From Tetraselmis striata (taxonomy: Eukaryota; Chlorophyta; Chlorodendrophyceae; Chlorodendrales; Chlorodendraceae), in contig VCJN01000654.1 in NCBI GenBank assembly GCA_006384855.1, positions 62,001-126,000 on the forward strand: a DNA stretch of 64,000 nt, read 5' to 3'. Positions 45,289 through 57,800 of this stretch are shown here, one piece after another; position 1 is the first letter of the stretch, and every line of letters begins with the position of its first letter. The position numbers and the translations under genes were made by a program. Under the pieces are notes generated by a model. That model saw only the letters and a list, made by a program, of their open reading frames with translations. It ran no database searches and had not been told where the DNA came from.

Positions 45289-47715
45289 TCATCCCTCCTT
45301 CCGCCCCGGCCCAAACCAGCGCCGCGCCATGGCGGCCAGCTTGCCCGCGCCGATGCCGTGCAGCATGGCCGCGTTCCTCTCCGTGATGTCGGCGGTGTAT
45401 CTGTCACCCAGTGGAGGGCGGGGCGGAGGACGGCGGGGGACAGCCGCGCCCCCTCAGGCCCACACCGCTGCGGCACAGCAGAGGAGGGAGGGGGGCCGCA
45501 GAGGGGTGGGCAGGCAGGTAGGCAGGCAGGTAGGCAGGTGGGGTCGCCGCGCGCCACGCACTTGCCCAGCGCCGCCCAGTCGTCCTCCGCCGCGTCGACG
45601 TCGCGCTGCCGCAGCAGGTGGATGGTCGGGAAGGGCGAGCGCAGCGCGTAGTCGGCGCAGTCCTGGGGGTGCGGCGTGCGCGGGCACACGGGGCGATCAA
45701 GAGCTGGCACGCCGGGGGGGGGGGGGGGGGGGGGGGGCAAAGCGCGCATGGCAGCTGCGAGTGGCAATAGGCCAGCCATGTTGCAAAGTTGCAAACGAGT
45801 GCGCGGGCGGCGGCGCCCTAGCGGGTACACGGCAACGCCTCACATAGCATCCCCGCGCGCTGTGCACTTGAATGCCCGGGCAGCACACGGCTGGGCACCG
45901 GCTGAGCCGACGACCGCATCGACCTTGGCATGAAGGGGGCCGTGTCGTGACGGTGATGCCGCGTGTCACTTCGGCTGCGACGTGTCATCGCCTGAGCTTT
46001 GAGCTCCGTCGCTTGCGGCCCGATTGGCGCGCTGTTGGGTCTATGCTCACGGATGCATGGGCCCCTGCTCTCGGAGGGACTGTGGGTGTCTACGTGAAGA
46101 GGGGGGGGGGGGGGGAGGGAGGCAGCGCACGTTGGGGAGGTCGCTGTAGGCCGCGTCGGGGTGGAAGGGCACCAGCTGGATGTGGTCCGACAGGCCCGCG
46201 CGCTCCACCGCTTGCGTAGCCGCCTCGTAGTAGTCCGCCATGAACACGTGCCAGTCGCCCGCGGCCTCCGCGATGGGCGGCAGCATCAGCAGCGTCGTGG
46301 CGGCCTGCCAGCCAGCGAGCCAGGCATCCATCACGGCAGGCGGTGGGCGCCCCCTCCTCTGGTGTTCCCTTTGATGACGTAGATTCGTGGCGGGGAACCT
46401 CTGGCGCTGGTGCGGCATGGCCTGCGGTCATCCTCAAGGGAGAGGTTGAATATCTAAAACACTGAGTGCCGTCCGGGTGTGTTCCCCCCCCCCCCCCCCC
46501 CCCCCCATTCTCTTTAGGCTTCACAGCTGCCCAAGCGCCAGATGGCAGGGCCTCCAGGAGTCTCGCGAATGCTACGATGGGGACGGCGCGGGTGCGGGCT
46601 CATGTCAGCCAGCGGGGGGCGACGGATCGCTGGGCAGCGCTTGCCTTCCGCTCCGGCAGCGTGCCCTCCAGGAGGCGCACCTCCGCCTCGAGATCGCAGA
46701 GGAACCCTCCGATGTCCGCCGCGTCGCTCACCTGGGCGGGGGTGTCGGGGCATGGACGGCCGCACTGGCGTCATGGCGATCTGAGGCGCACCGCTGGTGG
46801 GGGGTATAGAGGGAGCGGCCTTAAATGTAGGGGCCCACCAGGCGTTACTGTCTGGGACATGAACCGCCGGAGGGACAGCCTAGGTAAACGGCGTGAGTGT
46901 ACCCCATCAGGTATAATCGGAATTAAGCGCAGAGTAGCGGTGTAATGATGGCTTGCTGCCCTGGATTCGGGGATGGGTTCTTTGTTATGCTGTACGGATT
47001 ATTATGAATATGTTTCCGTGCCGCTCCTCGCTGGCAGCAGGTGTATTCCTCATTTAATATATAGATACCTTTCAAATGGGGCTTGGCTGTTTGCCCAATC
47101 GGGAGGCGGTGATGCCCTTATTGGACCACCTGCAACTCTACGTAAGATGGCGCCGTCTATCTCTATATATTAGTACGTTTTGTGTTGCTGCTGGCGCATG
47201 TAATCACCATGTCATGCCGGTGGCGCTGTTGGGGTCGCTTGCGAAGCTGGGTTGTTTCCCGGTGGCTGTTGCGGGGTGAGGACCACCACGCACCCGGAAG
47301 CGCGTGGCTCGCCTCGCGGGCGCCGCGAAAGGGCAGAGCTCGAGCCCGATGATGTGCTTGTCGACCTGCGGCCCGAGCGGGCGGGCCACCGTCAGCCGCC
47401 CGACGGTGTTATTGATAGGGACGTGATACGGCAGCCCTCGCTCAGGGGGCGGGGGGGGGGGGGGGGGGGGGTACGTACCCATCGTTCGCTAATGCGGATC
47501 ACCTCCGCCTCGCTGCGCTCCCCCCACGCGCCGGTCGCTCGACAGCGGCAACCAAGCCCCCAGCGATGGGCTGCGCGGCGTCGAGCGGGACCGAGCAGGC
47601 CACCTCCGGCGGCGGCGACGACGACTGTTCGCGGGAGGCGATGGCGCGGAGTCCCGCTGCTCGCGGAGGGCGCTGTCGCGAACACCCGCGTCGTCGCCAG
47701 CAAATAGTCCGGCAT
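45289..47715 (-). CDS. DUF1415 family protein
   Basis: Six minus-strand exons join in phase: 47715-47479, 47365-47294, 46731-46645, 46304-46131, 45662-45562 and 45400-45289, giving 260 residues. DUF1415 landmarks are WVDKHIIGLELCPFA, a middle VSDAADIGGFLCDLEAEV, TTLLMLPP, IQLVPFHPDA and ADYALRSPFPTIHLLRQRDV, ending in a helix ITERNAAMLHGIGAGKL. The family is common in proteobacteria, cyanobacteria and algae, and its biochemical function is not known. Residues 1-60 are rich in Ala, Arg and Thr and may be an organelle-targeting leader, as is usual for bacterial-type proteins in algae. Intron 3 (46644-46305) uses a GC donor, AAG|GCAAGC. Intron 1 starts gtacgta followed by a C homopolymer on the sense strand. 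The stop is 276 bp from the CwfJ stop, convergent. Confidence 0.88.
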
Positions 47716-48110
47716 AGTACCGGACACTACGGCTACTCGTACGTGGCAAGCGCACTTGTGTGGGCGATGGCACTGCCAGAGAAGTTCTGCGCGTTGCGGT
47801 GGGGTCGGGGGGGGGGGGCTCTACTGTAGTGGATAGGGCGGGGGCGCCCGTTGCGCGTGTCAGGCAGAGCTCTCGTCTGCTATGCTCTCCCTGTCCCTCC
47901 CGCCGTGTAATCCTTAGTCGTTACGAGGCGCTGTACCCGGTACGGCGGCGGTATCGGAACAAGGGCGACTACAGGTAGTGAGATAGCGCGGGATAGTAAT
48001 GGTAGTTAACTACTGGGCCGCGCCCACAAGCATGGAAACGTATATAGTACGAGAAGTAAGGGGAATTAAAAGGTGTCTAAACGGATACATAGGAGGATTC
48101 CAAAAACTCG

Positions 48111-48114
48111 AAAA
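48111..48114 (-). terminator. Pol III terminator of tRNA-Phe
   Basis: TTTT on the minus strand begins 6 nt after the tRNA 3' end, as expected for RNA polymerase III. A second run (TTTTT) follows at 48102-48106. Confidence 0.7.
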
Positions 48115-48120
48115 GGTGAG

Positions 48121-48193
48121 TGCGAACACCCGGGATCGAACCAGGGACCTTAAGATCTTCAGTCTTACGCTCTCCCAGCTGAGCTATGTTCGC
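48121..48193 (-). tRNA. tRNA-Phe (anticodon GAA)
   Basis: 73 nt with a complete cloverleaf. The acceptor GCGAACA pairs with TGTTCGC, and the discriminator is A. The D-arm is GCTC/GAGC with loop AGCTGGGA. The anticodon arm is TAAGA-CTGAAGA-TCTTA (anticodon GAA), the variable loop is AGGTC, and the T-arm is CCTGG-TTCGATC-CCGGG. All stems pair perfectly. CCA is not encoded and there is no intron, as usual for a nuclear gene. Confidence 0.98.
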
Positions 48194-49712
48194 TGGGTGC
48201 AGGACGTCTTTCGCAGGGTTTCCGCGTTAAAGCACGGTGGTTCAATGTTGCATACCTTCTGCTGAAATATTACACAATATATAATTAATATTTCATATGT
48301 TGCCATGGCATCAGGACCCGGCACCCACCCGTACGGAGTGCCGGACGTAGGGCGGACGAGATATCTGCGTCACGCGCGTTGGCGTATGCTGCAACATCGC
48401 CCTCGGTATGATGTCGTCGACGCGTACAGTCTGACGCAGGCCAGACAGGTAAACCGCGCGCCAGTGGCCGAGTACTCCCTAGCGATGATTTAATATTAGC
48501 TGAGGACGGCTGACGGTGGGGCACGGGGGCAGCTGCCCGCTGCCGTTTATGCACGCAAGACCAGGTTGCTGTCGTCCCGAAACCGTCCTGGCACCTTTGC
48601 TGGCACACAAAGCTCCGCGTCGTGCCCGCATTGAATACAAAACAGCGCGAGCACCAGAGACGGCTGCCGACTTGGTGAAGCGGAAGGGTGTATACGAATG
48701 TGCGTGTGCGTCATCCACAGGGTATCAGGAATGCACCCGTGTTCCAAGGGTCTACCGTCTCGCACTGTTACGCTTTTTGTTTTCGCCTCCGTGACAGGAC
48801 TGGCTACAATTCAGCCCTTGCTGCATCTCTACAGCAGCCTTCCTAGGCATCGACGTAGCCACGGACTACGGGGCGCCCGGACTAAGCGACAGCTCTCCGA
48901 CTAGTGGTAGCGCAGGTCGGATTGTTTTCAGGACTCCAATCCTTCTTTTCCATGACCTTCGTGCCTTCCTTCGCTAGCTGCCGCAGGAACAACAACAACA
49001 TCCCTTCCGACACACGTCATGGCACGGGCACACATCATGGGGCAGCGCTGCGACGCTTGCTATTGTCTAATCGGCCGCATCGTGCATGCGCCAGGAAGCC
49101 AGGAATAAACTCTTGCTGCAGCACTGCGCAGAAAAGGGGTCGCGAGCCCGTGCAGGGGCACACAGAGTACGAGACACCGACAACCTTCCGCATGTGGCGT
49201 AGACGGCCTGTACATGGGCAACGTGTTGTGTCTGTCTCTCGTGGGGATACTCCATGAGGCTCGACCACACTCCTCAGGGGGGTGCCATCATCCCGCTCCA
49301 CCTCTTGGCAGAACGTACCTACTGTCTCCACCTTTTCCTCTCCCCCCATTCTCCCTCTTGCTAACCAAGCTCGGCATGAAGCGCTACTATTTGGGCCATG
49401 AGGCCATGCGGGGAGTAGCGCACCGTAGCCTCGCTGGCCACAAAGTCCCGTCCATGATGTCATGCGCCTCATGACTCGCGCAGTAGCCAACTAAGCTGGC
49501 AGGGGCAGTCTGATGTAGACATGGAGTCAATCCGGTGGTGCTGGATGTTCTGATAGCCAACACAGTCCAGAGATGTGACCGTTCAGGTTGAGGGGCACTC
49601 CATAAGGCAGGGGCCACACGGACTGCTACCCGTATGCGGTGTAGTCGGAAGCATGTGCTGTTACAGAGTCGCGAGGCGGTCAGTCCTGCTGCCGGGTGGG
49701 CAGGCGCCTCGA

Positions 49713-49717
49713 TTACA
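49713..49717 (-). terminator. TGTAA poly(A) signal of the YGGT gene
   Basis: TGTAA on the minus strand lies about 93 nt after the stop codon at 49810. A second TGTAA lies about 60 nt further downstream. Confidence 0.45.
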
Positions 49718-49809
49718 TGTCTGCGCATGCAAGTTTAATGTCGGAAGAGGCAACCCCTGCCTGCCCTGCCCGCCCGCCCCGCCGCTGGCCCACACGGGCC
49801 GCGGCGCGC

Positions 49810-50408
49810 TCAGCGCTGGGAGACGTTCTGGGCCTGGGCCTCCGCTTCCGCCTTTTTCCTGAGGCGCGTGGCGCGCATGCGGTTGTGCCACGCCTGGGCT
49901 GCCTTGGAGGGGGTCCACATGCCGCTGCGCGCGGGCTGGATGGGCTGCCCGTCGGGCCCGATCTCGCAGGGCAGCGCGTTGGCCGAGTTGGTGAAGAGCT
50001 GCGCGGTGGGGAGGAGGGAGAGCGATCAGCGCCTAGCGGAGCGAGGACAGGCGGGGCGGTGGGGAGCTGGTTGGGAAGGAGGGGGGCGATGCGGGCCAGG
50101 AGGCACTCACGTCCAGGACCACAAACGCCAGGATGGGCGACAGGTCAATGGTGCCGCCCAGCGGGGGGATCAGACCGCGGAAGAGGTTGAGGTAGGGGTC
50201 GCACAGCGTACTGCGAGCCGCGGCAGCGAGGGGCTCCCTTCAGCTCTGGCAGCGGTGCCTTTTCACCAGTCAGCAGCACAGGACATACAGGCGGGTGGGG
50301 GAGGGGGGCACCTGAGGGGGCCGATCAGGAACATAGGCGGCTGGGGGAACCACGTGAGGATCAGGCGCCCAATCAGCGCGGTGTTGTACAGGCTCCTGCG
50401 GAGGGGTG

Positions 50409-50439
<31 letters not shown>

Positions 50440-50992
50440 TCATTGGGGGGTCACATCCCATCAGCAGTGGGGAGGCGCCGACTCCCCGACAAGCCATGTG
50501 ACATGGTTAACGAAACATGCCCCTCCACCCTTACCTCGGGCACCTTTAACGACCAGAGCTGCGGTTAGCTGGGTGAGCACCCCCCGAGAGGATAAGGCTC
50601 ACCTGGCTTTGCGTATAATAGTGAAAAAACTACTTAACTGAACGTACCTGGCGCGAATCTAACTACGATTTGTCCCCAGGACGAACAAATCCCTTTTCAG
50701 TTGTATCCCTCGCAGGAGCTGCACGAGCAACATTTGTGAAAAGTGGGCGACCATTGATTCATAAGCCCCTGATAAGCCGTGTGATGCACAAAACTTATCT
50801 CGCCATCATTTTGTTAAATCGCTACACAAGGCGCTACCTACAAAACGCTTTATTTGTTTCCTTCCAAGATAGGAACACGACATTCTCCTGAAATGGGGGG
50901 GGACTCGGAGGCAAAACTCGAATACTAGATGGATTGGGATCGAATACGGCGCAGGCAGAGGGGTTGGGTGCGGCAGGGTGGGCCGCGGGGGA

Positions 50993-51024
<32 letters not shown>

Positions 51025-51341
51025 GCGCACAGGGTGGATGAGATGCCGGAGGTGATGACGCCCTCCACGACGGAATCGCCGGGGATGATGGCGGCAAAGT
51101 TGCCGTTACGCAGCGGGCTGGTGTATACGCGTCCCCTGGGGATCACGGCCTGCTTAGGCTCGGCCCTGCTGGCGCCCTGAAGGCCGGCGATGGCGCCGGA
51201 GACAGCCTCCCGGGCCTCATCCGCCTTGCGACGCAGCGCGGCGAGCGGAACCGCCAGCGCGCCCGGCATTGGCGGCAGCGCGCCCCGCCCCAGGGCGCCC
51301 TGCCCAACGCGGCCGCTGTTGCTCGAGTCCTGGGTCACCAT
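49810..51341 (-). CDS. YGGT/YlmG (Ycf19-like) family membrane protein, probably plastid
   Basis: Four minus-strand exons join in phase: 51341-51031, 50395-50312, 50210-50111 and 49998-49810, giving 227 residues. The YGGT core carries YNTALIGRLILTWFPQPPMF, then IGPL, LCDPYLNLFRGLIPP, LGGTIDLSPILAFVVLD and LFTNSAN. These include two membrane segments and the conserved D-P-Y/F-L-x-x-F-R-x-x-I-P-P motif. In plants and algae these proteins sit in thylakoid or inner-envelope membranes and act in nucleoid distribution or in haem attachment to cytochrome b6 (CCB3). Which role applies here is not decided. The ATG at 51341 is the first ATG found in frame. The open frame continues upstream with leader-like, Arg/Ser-rich residues, so the true start may lie in a missed upstream exon. 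A highly charged Lys/Ala tail ends the protein. Intron 1 begins with a long C homopolymer on the sense strand. Confidence 0.87.
50411..50439. repeat. 29-nt G homopolymer in YGGT intron 1
   Basis: Lies near the acceptor end of intron 1 (51030-50396); on the sense strand it is a C run. A second run of about 30 G at 50996-51025 lies at the donor end of the same intron. Confidence 0.9.
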
Positions 51342-51842
51342 GCTTGCGGCGAGTCTGGTAGATGTCACGCGGAGAGGGATCCGGGAGGTGGAACGGCTGA
51401 AGGGTCTCACGGGCGGGCGTGCTGCTACTGCGGTGTTGGAGCGGGTCTGATGCTGCCGGAGGTGATATGATGGGCGGAGCGCTGGTGTTTCGTGCTTGAT
51501 GGCTCGGCAGGTAGCTGCTGCCGAATGCGGTGCGCTGGCGCTGCTGCTGGCGCTGCTGCCCTCCGCCGCAACGTAAAGTACGCAAAGCTACAGCTGCCAC
51601 GTCGCCGTCACGACGGCCGAGCTGTCACCGATGCATACCTCGTTGTACTATTTCAAATCGTAGATTTATGTGCTTCGTCTTTCTCAGACATTAAAGCCGT
51701 CGATCGCCGATGGAAAACGTTCGTCTGAAACGTACCACTAAGTCGTGCATTCCCCGCCGCTTCGTAAGCGTGTGAAGAGCGCAGGCGGGTTATTTACATC
51801 AAATACAGGTATGGGGATACCTTAACGCCTCGTCGACGATGG
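51342..51842. promoter_or_regulatory. Divergent interval between the YGGT and transporter genes
   Basis: About 500 bp between opposite start codons, so it should hold both promoters. Part of it (51342-51480) remains open in the YGGT frame and may be 5' UTR or a missed leader exon. Confidence 0.45.
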
Positions 51843-54800
51843 ATGTGGAACATCAGTCGCCTCGGCGGAACGAGCGATCGTCGCGACCATCACGACGCGA
51901 TGGCAATGAGGGCGATGTCTCCGCTCCCGCTTCGAACCGCACTATCACAGCCATATGAAGACGAGCCCGATCCGGAGGCGCCGAGACAGCCTTGGGAAGA
52001 GCTCATCGACGGCACAGAGCGACTTTGGGCCGGACGGGGCAGGCGCGAGTGAGACCACAGCTCACCGCCGCGTAGCAGGGCGCTTCCCCGTGTTGTCCCA
52101 GAGTCGCGAGGCTTTGCGTGCAGATTAGGCCAGGGGAGCGCTCCAGGCCCACGTAGCTGGCCCCCCTCCCCCCCTCTGTTATCCCAACCCTTTTCCTCGA
52201 AAAACCAGCGGGGTCAATGCTCCGGTGCGGCTGTGTGGCTGCCAGCAGGGGTATGTCACGTTGATGTGACTATTATGAGGGGACACCGGAGGGGCTTTTC
52301 TACCGTGGGGCTTGCTTGTCAGGGGAGCGCTCCAGGATCGAGTCTCCGGGGATCCTTTGGGACTCCCTCTCCCATTCGAGCCGGCCGTTCCCACGAGGGG
52401 CGCAGGAGCCATTGAGCATATGCTGTGTTGCCTGTGAGCATGTTGGGGAGGTGCGCATTGAGGAGGGGCGCCTCTTGGTTTGGGGCTTGCAGGTGGCCGA
52501 GATGCTCCCCGCCACCGGGCCTGGGACCGTGGGGCCGTGGGGCAGGTACTGTAGGCCCCCGTCTGTGCCATCCCCATCAGCAGCCATCGCTGCAGGCCTG
52601 GCTTTGTGGACTCTGCCGCTGGCCAACGTGCAGGTTTGTGCACGCTGTCAGCCGGCGCAAGAGCATCCAGGAGGTGCTGGCAGAGCAGGCGGAGTCCGGC
52701 GCCAAGGGGTGCGCTGCCCCTATGCATTGGCGCATGCATTGGCAGCGCCGCCTGGGGGTTGGTGGGATGGGGCAGCGGCTCACACGCCGCGCGCCTGCAG
52801 GCGGCAGCTGCGGCGGGTGGTGGGGGTGTGGGGCATTATCGGCTACGGGGTGAGCAGCACACTGGGCGCGGGCCTCTTCGTGGTGACCGGCAAGGCGGCG
52901 CACGACTTTGCGGGCCCGGTGCGCCTGCCCCGCCATGCGCCGCATGCCCTGCCTCCACTCCCCCGCCGTCACCTCCGTGGCCCGCATCCAACTGCCCCAT
53001 CCCCCGAACCCCCATCCTCCAACCTCTCCCCTCAGGCAGTCTGCGTCTCCTTCGCTCTTGCCGGCCTCGCGAGCCTGCTCTCCGCGGCCTGCTACGCCGA
53101 GCTGGCGACCCAGGTGCCCTCCCACCCTACTGGACTCTTCATGCCCCTCCCACTCCCTCCCCCCATGCGCACACCCACTTGCCCCCCATACTACCCCCTC
53201 TTGTTCCCGGCAGATCCCGGTGGCGGGCAGCGCCTACTCCTTCGCCTACGTGACGCTGGGCGAGGGCGCCGCGTGGCTGGTGGGCTGGAACCTGGTGCTG
53301 GAGTACCTCGTCTCCGCGTCCGCCGTGGCGCGCGGCTGGGCCAGCTACCTCGTCCACCTCTCCCGCGTGCTGGGCGCCCCGCTGCCCAGGTGCTGGGCTG
53401 ACCCGCCATGGGCCGGGGGGGGAGGGACCCTGGGGCTGTGTCAGGAGGATATACCCCTGAAGTTGTGCACCTATGTATATGGGAAGCCACGTCAAGGATT
53501 CTGTCGTGTTGATTGCGTGTCTCGTTAGCCTAAAGTGTGTCGGTCTATTGGTGAATACCAAAACGCCCAATCGGATTTGCAGGTCCAGACAACCATGAAG
53601 TGGCGTGCGGCCAGGAGTCGGGATATATCCGTGTGTATTCTGATATATTCCAATAATATAGTGTCCATCTTCGCAGAGGGGGAGGTCAAACGCGACATGA
53701 TACCGCCAACCCAAAGCACGTTTACGATGGTGAGCTATCTTGTGTTGAAAGTTTGGGATGTGTCGGTTGTCTCATGCAGTCGAAGCTGTGTGGACTTTAT
53801 TGACATCTACTGGCAGAGCATTGGTTAATCGATCAGGAGATGGACCAATCATGCCCGGGTGTTTCTTGCAGTTGAGTCTCAGAACTCAGTACGAGCGCGC
53901 CTCTTGCCCCCCCCCCCCCCCTGTCTCCTCCCTCGTAGGTGGGCGCACGCCATAGACTGCCGCCTCCCGCTGGGCGCGGGCGCGCTCACCCTCAGCCCGC
54001 TGGCCGCCTCCGCGGTGCTCCTCTTCTCCGCGCTCCTGCTGGGCGGCGTCTCCGAGTCGATGCGCCTCAACCTGGCGCTCACGGCCGCCAACCTGGGCAT
54101 CATCGCCTTCATCATCGTGGCGGGTGCGCCCTCTCCCCCCCCCCTTGCGCGCTGTACGCCATCGAGAAGCGACTCCTTTGCCCCCATCTGGGAGCCTGGC
54201 ATGTTTAGGGCTTTGGGTTTTAAACCCTAAAAGCCAGCCATGGACGCGCGGACAGCGCAAACGATGTAACCGCCCATACCCATGCCATCAAGTCGGGTCT
54301 GGGGGGACGGAATTTAACAATTAATTGTTCCAAAGCATCGAATTGGGAATTCCGTGTCATGTTAACTTTTGTATTCGGATACATATCAGTGTAGACATCG
54401 TGTTCGCCTCTTGGCAAAGACGTCAAAAACAGTGATGCATGCAAAACAAACCGAAAGCGCGGCTGCCGTGGGGTGGGGTGTGGCTGTCTGTCGGAGCGTC
54501 CGCCCATACGAATGTCAGGGCGGCCATGAGGGAGCGGCGTAGCGGAGCGCCATGCGGGCGGGGTCATGTGGGGGCCCGTAACGACAGCCGTTGCGGAAGG
54601 AAGAGGAGACTTTCGGGGGGCGCTTTGTATACCCATGTGCGCATGTGAAGATACACAAACACACCGATTTATAAAAACATCCCAAACCAATGAATAACAT
54701 AAAATCAACCCGAAGCTGGAAGTTCACAACAGAAACGTCAGGGTACGCGTAAATAATGTCGTAATTATGCGCCCGTAAGAATTCGGCTGAAGCAAGTACG

Positions 54801-57800
54801 CCTGTGGTGTCGCCAGCGGTTTCGATTAGGGGGGTGTAATAACATTTAGTAGCCGGTGTCTAATCGGATGTGGTCATTACTACCTGGCGACTTGCTGGCC
54901 TTCTCTTGGGGACTCCATACACTCACCACAAACGTTGATTTCGCGGGGGGGCTTAGCAACTGTTTACACCGGCCGACCGACAGTCGCGGTTTGTCGCCCC
55001 AGTCGCCACATTCCCGGCAATTTGGGGGTTGGTGGTTGCGAGCCGGTTATTAGCCGTCCCAACGAACCACATGGGCGACTTTGGGATGGTAGGCAGGTGC
55101 GGGTATGACAGTGAGGAGACGGCGTGATGGGCCTCGCATGGGCGAGACGACATGGGCCCACGAGGAAAAGGCCATCTGGAGGGAAGAGATAGCCGCTCCG
55201 CCCGCTGGCCGGCTTTCACTGACCAGCGGCTCTGCGCAGGCGCCAGCGGGCTGCGGGCGGAGAACTGGGTGCCGTGGGCGCCGCACGGGGCGAGCGGCGT
55301 GGTGGCCGGCGCCGGCTACGTCTTCTTCAGCTACATCGGCTTCGACTCCGTGTGCACGCTGGTGAGCGGGCGGCCCCTCCGGCAGCCCGACATCGAACAT
55401 GCCCATACGCCCATGAGTGCACACAAAATCACCATCATGCCAAAAGCGCCCCATATTTCTTTCCATTTTCCCGGTTCCGCCCCACCCCTCTGTAATCCCC
55501 CCCCTCCCCCCCCCCCCCCCCCCCCAACAGCTTCTGGGCAGGGGTGTGCAAAACCCCGTTTCGCGCCGACTTTACTCAACTACATTGTTAACTACGTTGC
55601 ATTACGTTTTATTCATTTGAGCGCGCGCATCAGAGCACGCGTATCCCGCAAGCCGGAAGTACCGATAAGGATTAGGCGTGCTGCATCCCGGCCGCTGAAT
55701 ACCGCGCGGCGCTGCTGCGAGTACTGCTCTGCTCGCCCCCCTACAGGTACTCATTGTCATAGTCGTGAGGTTGGTACGACACGCACGCGGGGGGGGGGTT
55801 AATCGGACTTTAGTGGCAAACTTACGTGGACTAGTAACAGTTAACGGCAACGCTTGCCGGTTATTTCCCCGTCAGAACATCTGCACGTGGCCGCTACGTT
55901 GCGGTTACATCATGGGTTCCATCATGCGGTTCCATCATATTCCGAACGTACCTTGATTGGCGTAATTAAGTTGCTTTCTTAGGTGGAACTCTGCTAACCT
56001 CGGTATAGTTGCGCGACCCCCAACAGCTCCGTGAGCCTTCAGTGGCAAACTTATGTGGACTAATTACGTAGACAATGAATGGCAACGCTTGCCGGTTATT
56101 TCCCCGTCAGAACATCTGCACGTGGCCGCTTACGTTGCGGTTCCATCATGGGTGATATTCCGAACGTAACTTGATTGGCGTTACTAAGTTGCATTCTTAG
56201 GTGGAGTCAAGGGGCCCTCTGCTAAACTCGGTATAGTTGCGCGACCTGCAACAGCTCCGTGAGCCCTGGGGGTCGCTTGGATTCACTTAATTAAGTGATC
56301 GGTTAAGTTCCACGGCGTCACTTATTGAGAGTACTTATGCACCACCTTGCTTTCGGGGTCAATGCACGCAGAATTGAAATTGAAATTGACGTTTTTTACA
56401 ACTTTGCTCCCGGGCGAATCAGGCCAGCAGTCTGACTACATGAACCCCTATAGGGCCGGCTGTCCCCGTAGCATCCAGTCTTCTGAAGGCCAAGTCCCCA
56501 TGCCCTTGGAGAGAGTAGTGTCGTCCGCGCCCCCCACCCCCCCCCCCCCACTCCGGTCCCCTGCCCCCCTGGGTGGCGGCGCAGGGGTGTTTTGTTCGCG
56601 CAGTCTCGCCCTTGAGATTCATCCCGGCGCGTTTCGTTTGTTGTTGCGTTTGGCTCTGTGTTTTCCCCTGCTGCCGCTGGCGTGTGAGCGCTGCTTGATT
56701 TCGAATACTTGGAGGAGTCCCTGCAACCAGTGCACCGCGTGGATATTTGAGGAGGGCGGAAGGAACACAGACTATTCTTTATCAACAACCCACCCCGCAA
56801 GCACGCCCGTCCATACATTACGCCCTCCCCCTCCCCATAGCCCCGTGTGGGGTCGTACTGCGCCCGCCCGGATGGGACCCCGCACGGAGCCGCTGAGTCG
56901 CTGAGCGCCACTGCCCGGCCACCGGCAGGCGGAGGAGTGCCGCCACCCGGCGCGCGACCTGCCCGTCGGCATCCTCGGCTCCCTGGCCATCGTGTCGGCG
57001 CTCTACGTGGCGGTGTCGCTGGTGATCACGGGGCTGGTGCCGAGCGCGAGCCTGTCCGCGGAGGCGCCGCTCTCGCAGGTACGCCCTATATTGAAACGGA
57101 AATTGAAAGTTGCTACAACTTTATTCACGGGGCGAACCAGGCCATCTGTCGTACGGCCCAACTACATGAACCCGCATAGGGTCGGCCGCGCCCGTGAGGG
57201 TCGCGTGTGCCCGTAGCATGCAGTCCTCCGAAGTCCAATGGTGCGCCCTGCCGGACATACCGTTCAGCTGTGGGCGCAAGTACAATTAACACCCATGCCC
57301 CCCCCCCCCCCCCCCCGGTGCGCTTCTCAATTCGTGGCTGTAGGCCGAATGTTTTTGCGGGGGGGGGGGGGGGGGGGGGGGTGTTATGCTCATGTCTACT
57401 TGCCTTGTAAACTACTCTGAAGGGCAGGGCTTGTTCTGATGCGATTGTATGCGGGCAGCCCCGTTTCTTTCTGAAAGTGGGTGCGCGCCTGGGTGTGTGC
57501 ACCCTGCATGCATAATAATGGAGGGGGTGGGGGACCAGTTGATGTCATGTTGTCCGGTCGTCCATCAATCGGATGCGGCCCACATGCAGCACGCAGATGC
57601 ATGCACCACATGTGAGTTTCAACAAAGAAGAATAGAACAAAAAAGAAGTAAATTTGAAGATTGGAAATGATAAGACATGGCAACGTACAAATGGCATGGA
57701 CACGTATTCATAGCAGATATATAATCGGAGCATAGTTTTACCGTCCTAGGCGGTCCATGCTTTGAGGAGAGACGGACGAGAAGGGAGGCCCCGCAATCAA

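Larger units (their letters stand above)
47716..49809. other. Region with tRNA-Phe but no recognised protein gene
   Basis: Apart from tRNA-Phe(GAA) at 48121-48193, nothing was assigned. A weak relative of repeat family 1 lies at 48787-48862. Open frames around 49035-49490 and 49387-49728 are unassigned and look like decayed DNA. Confidence 0.55.
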
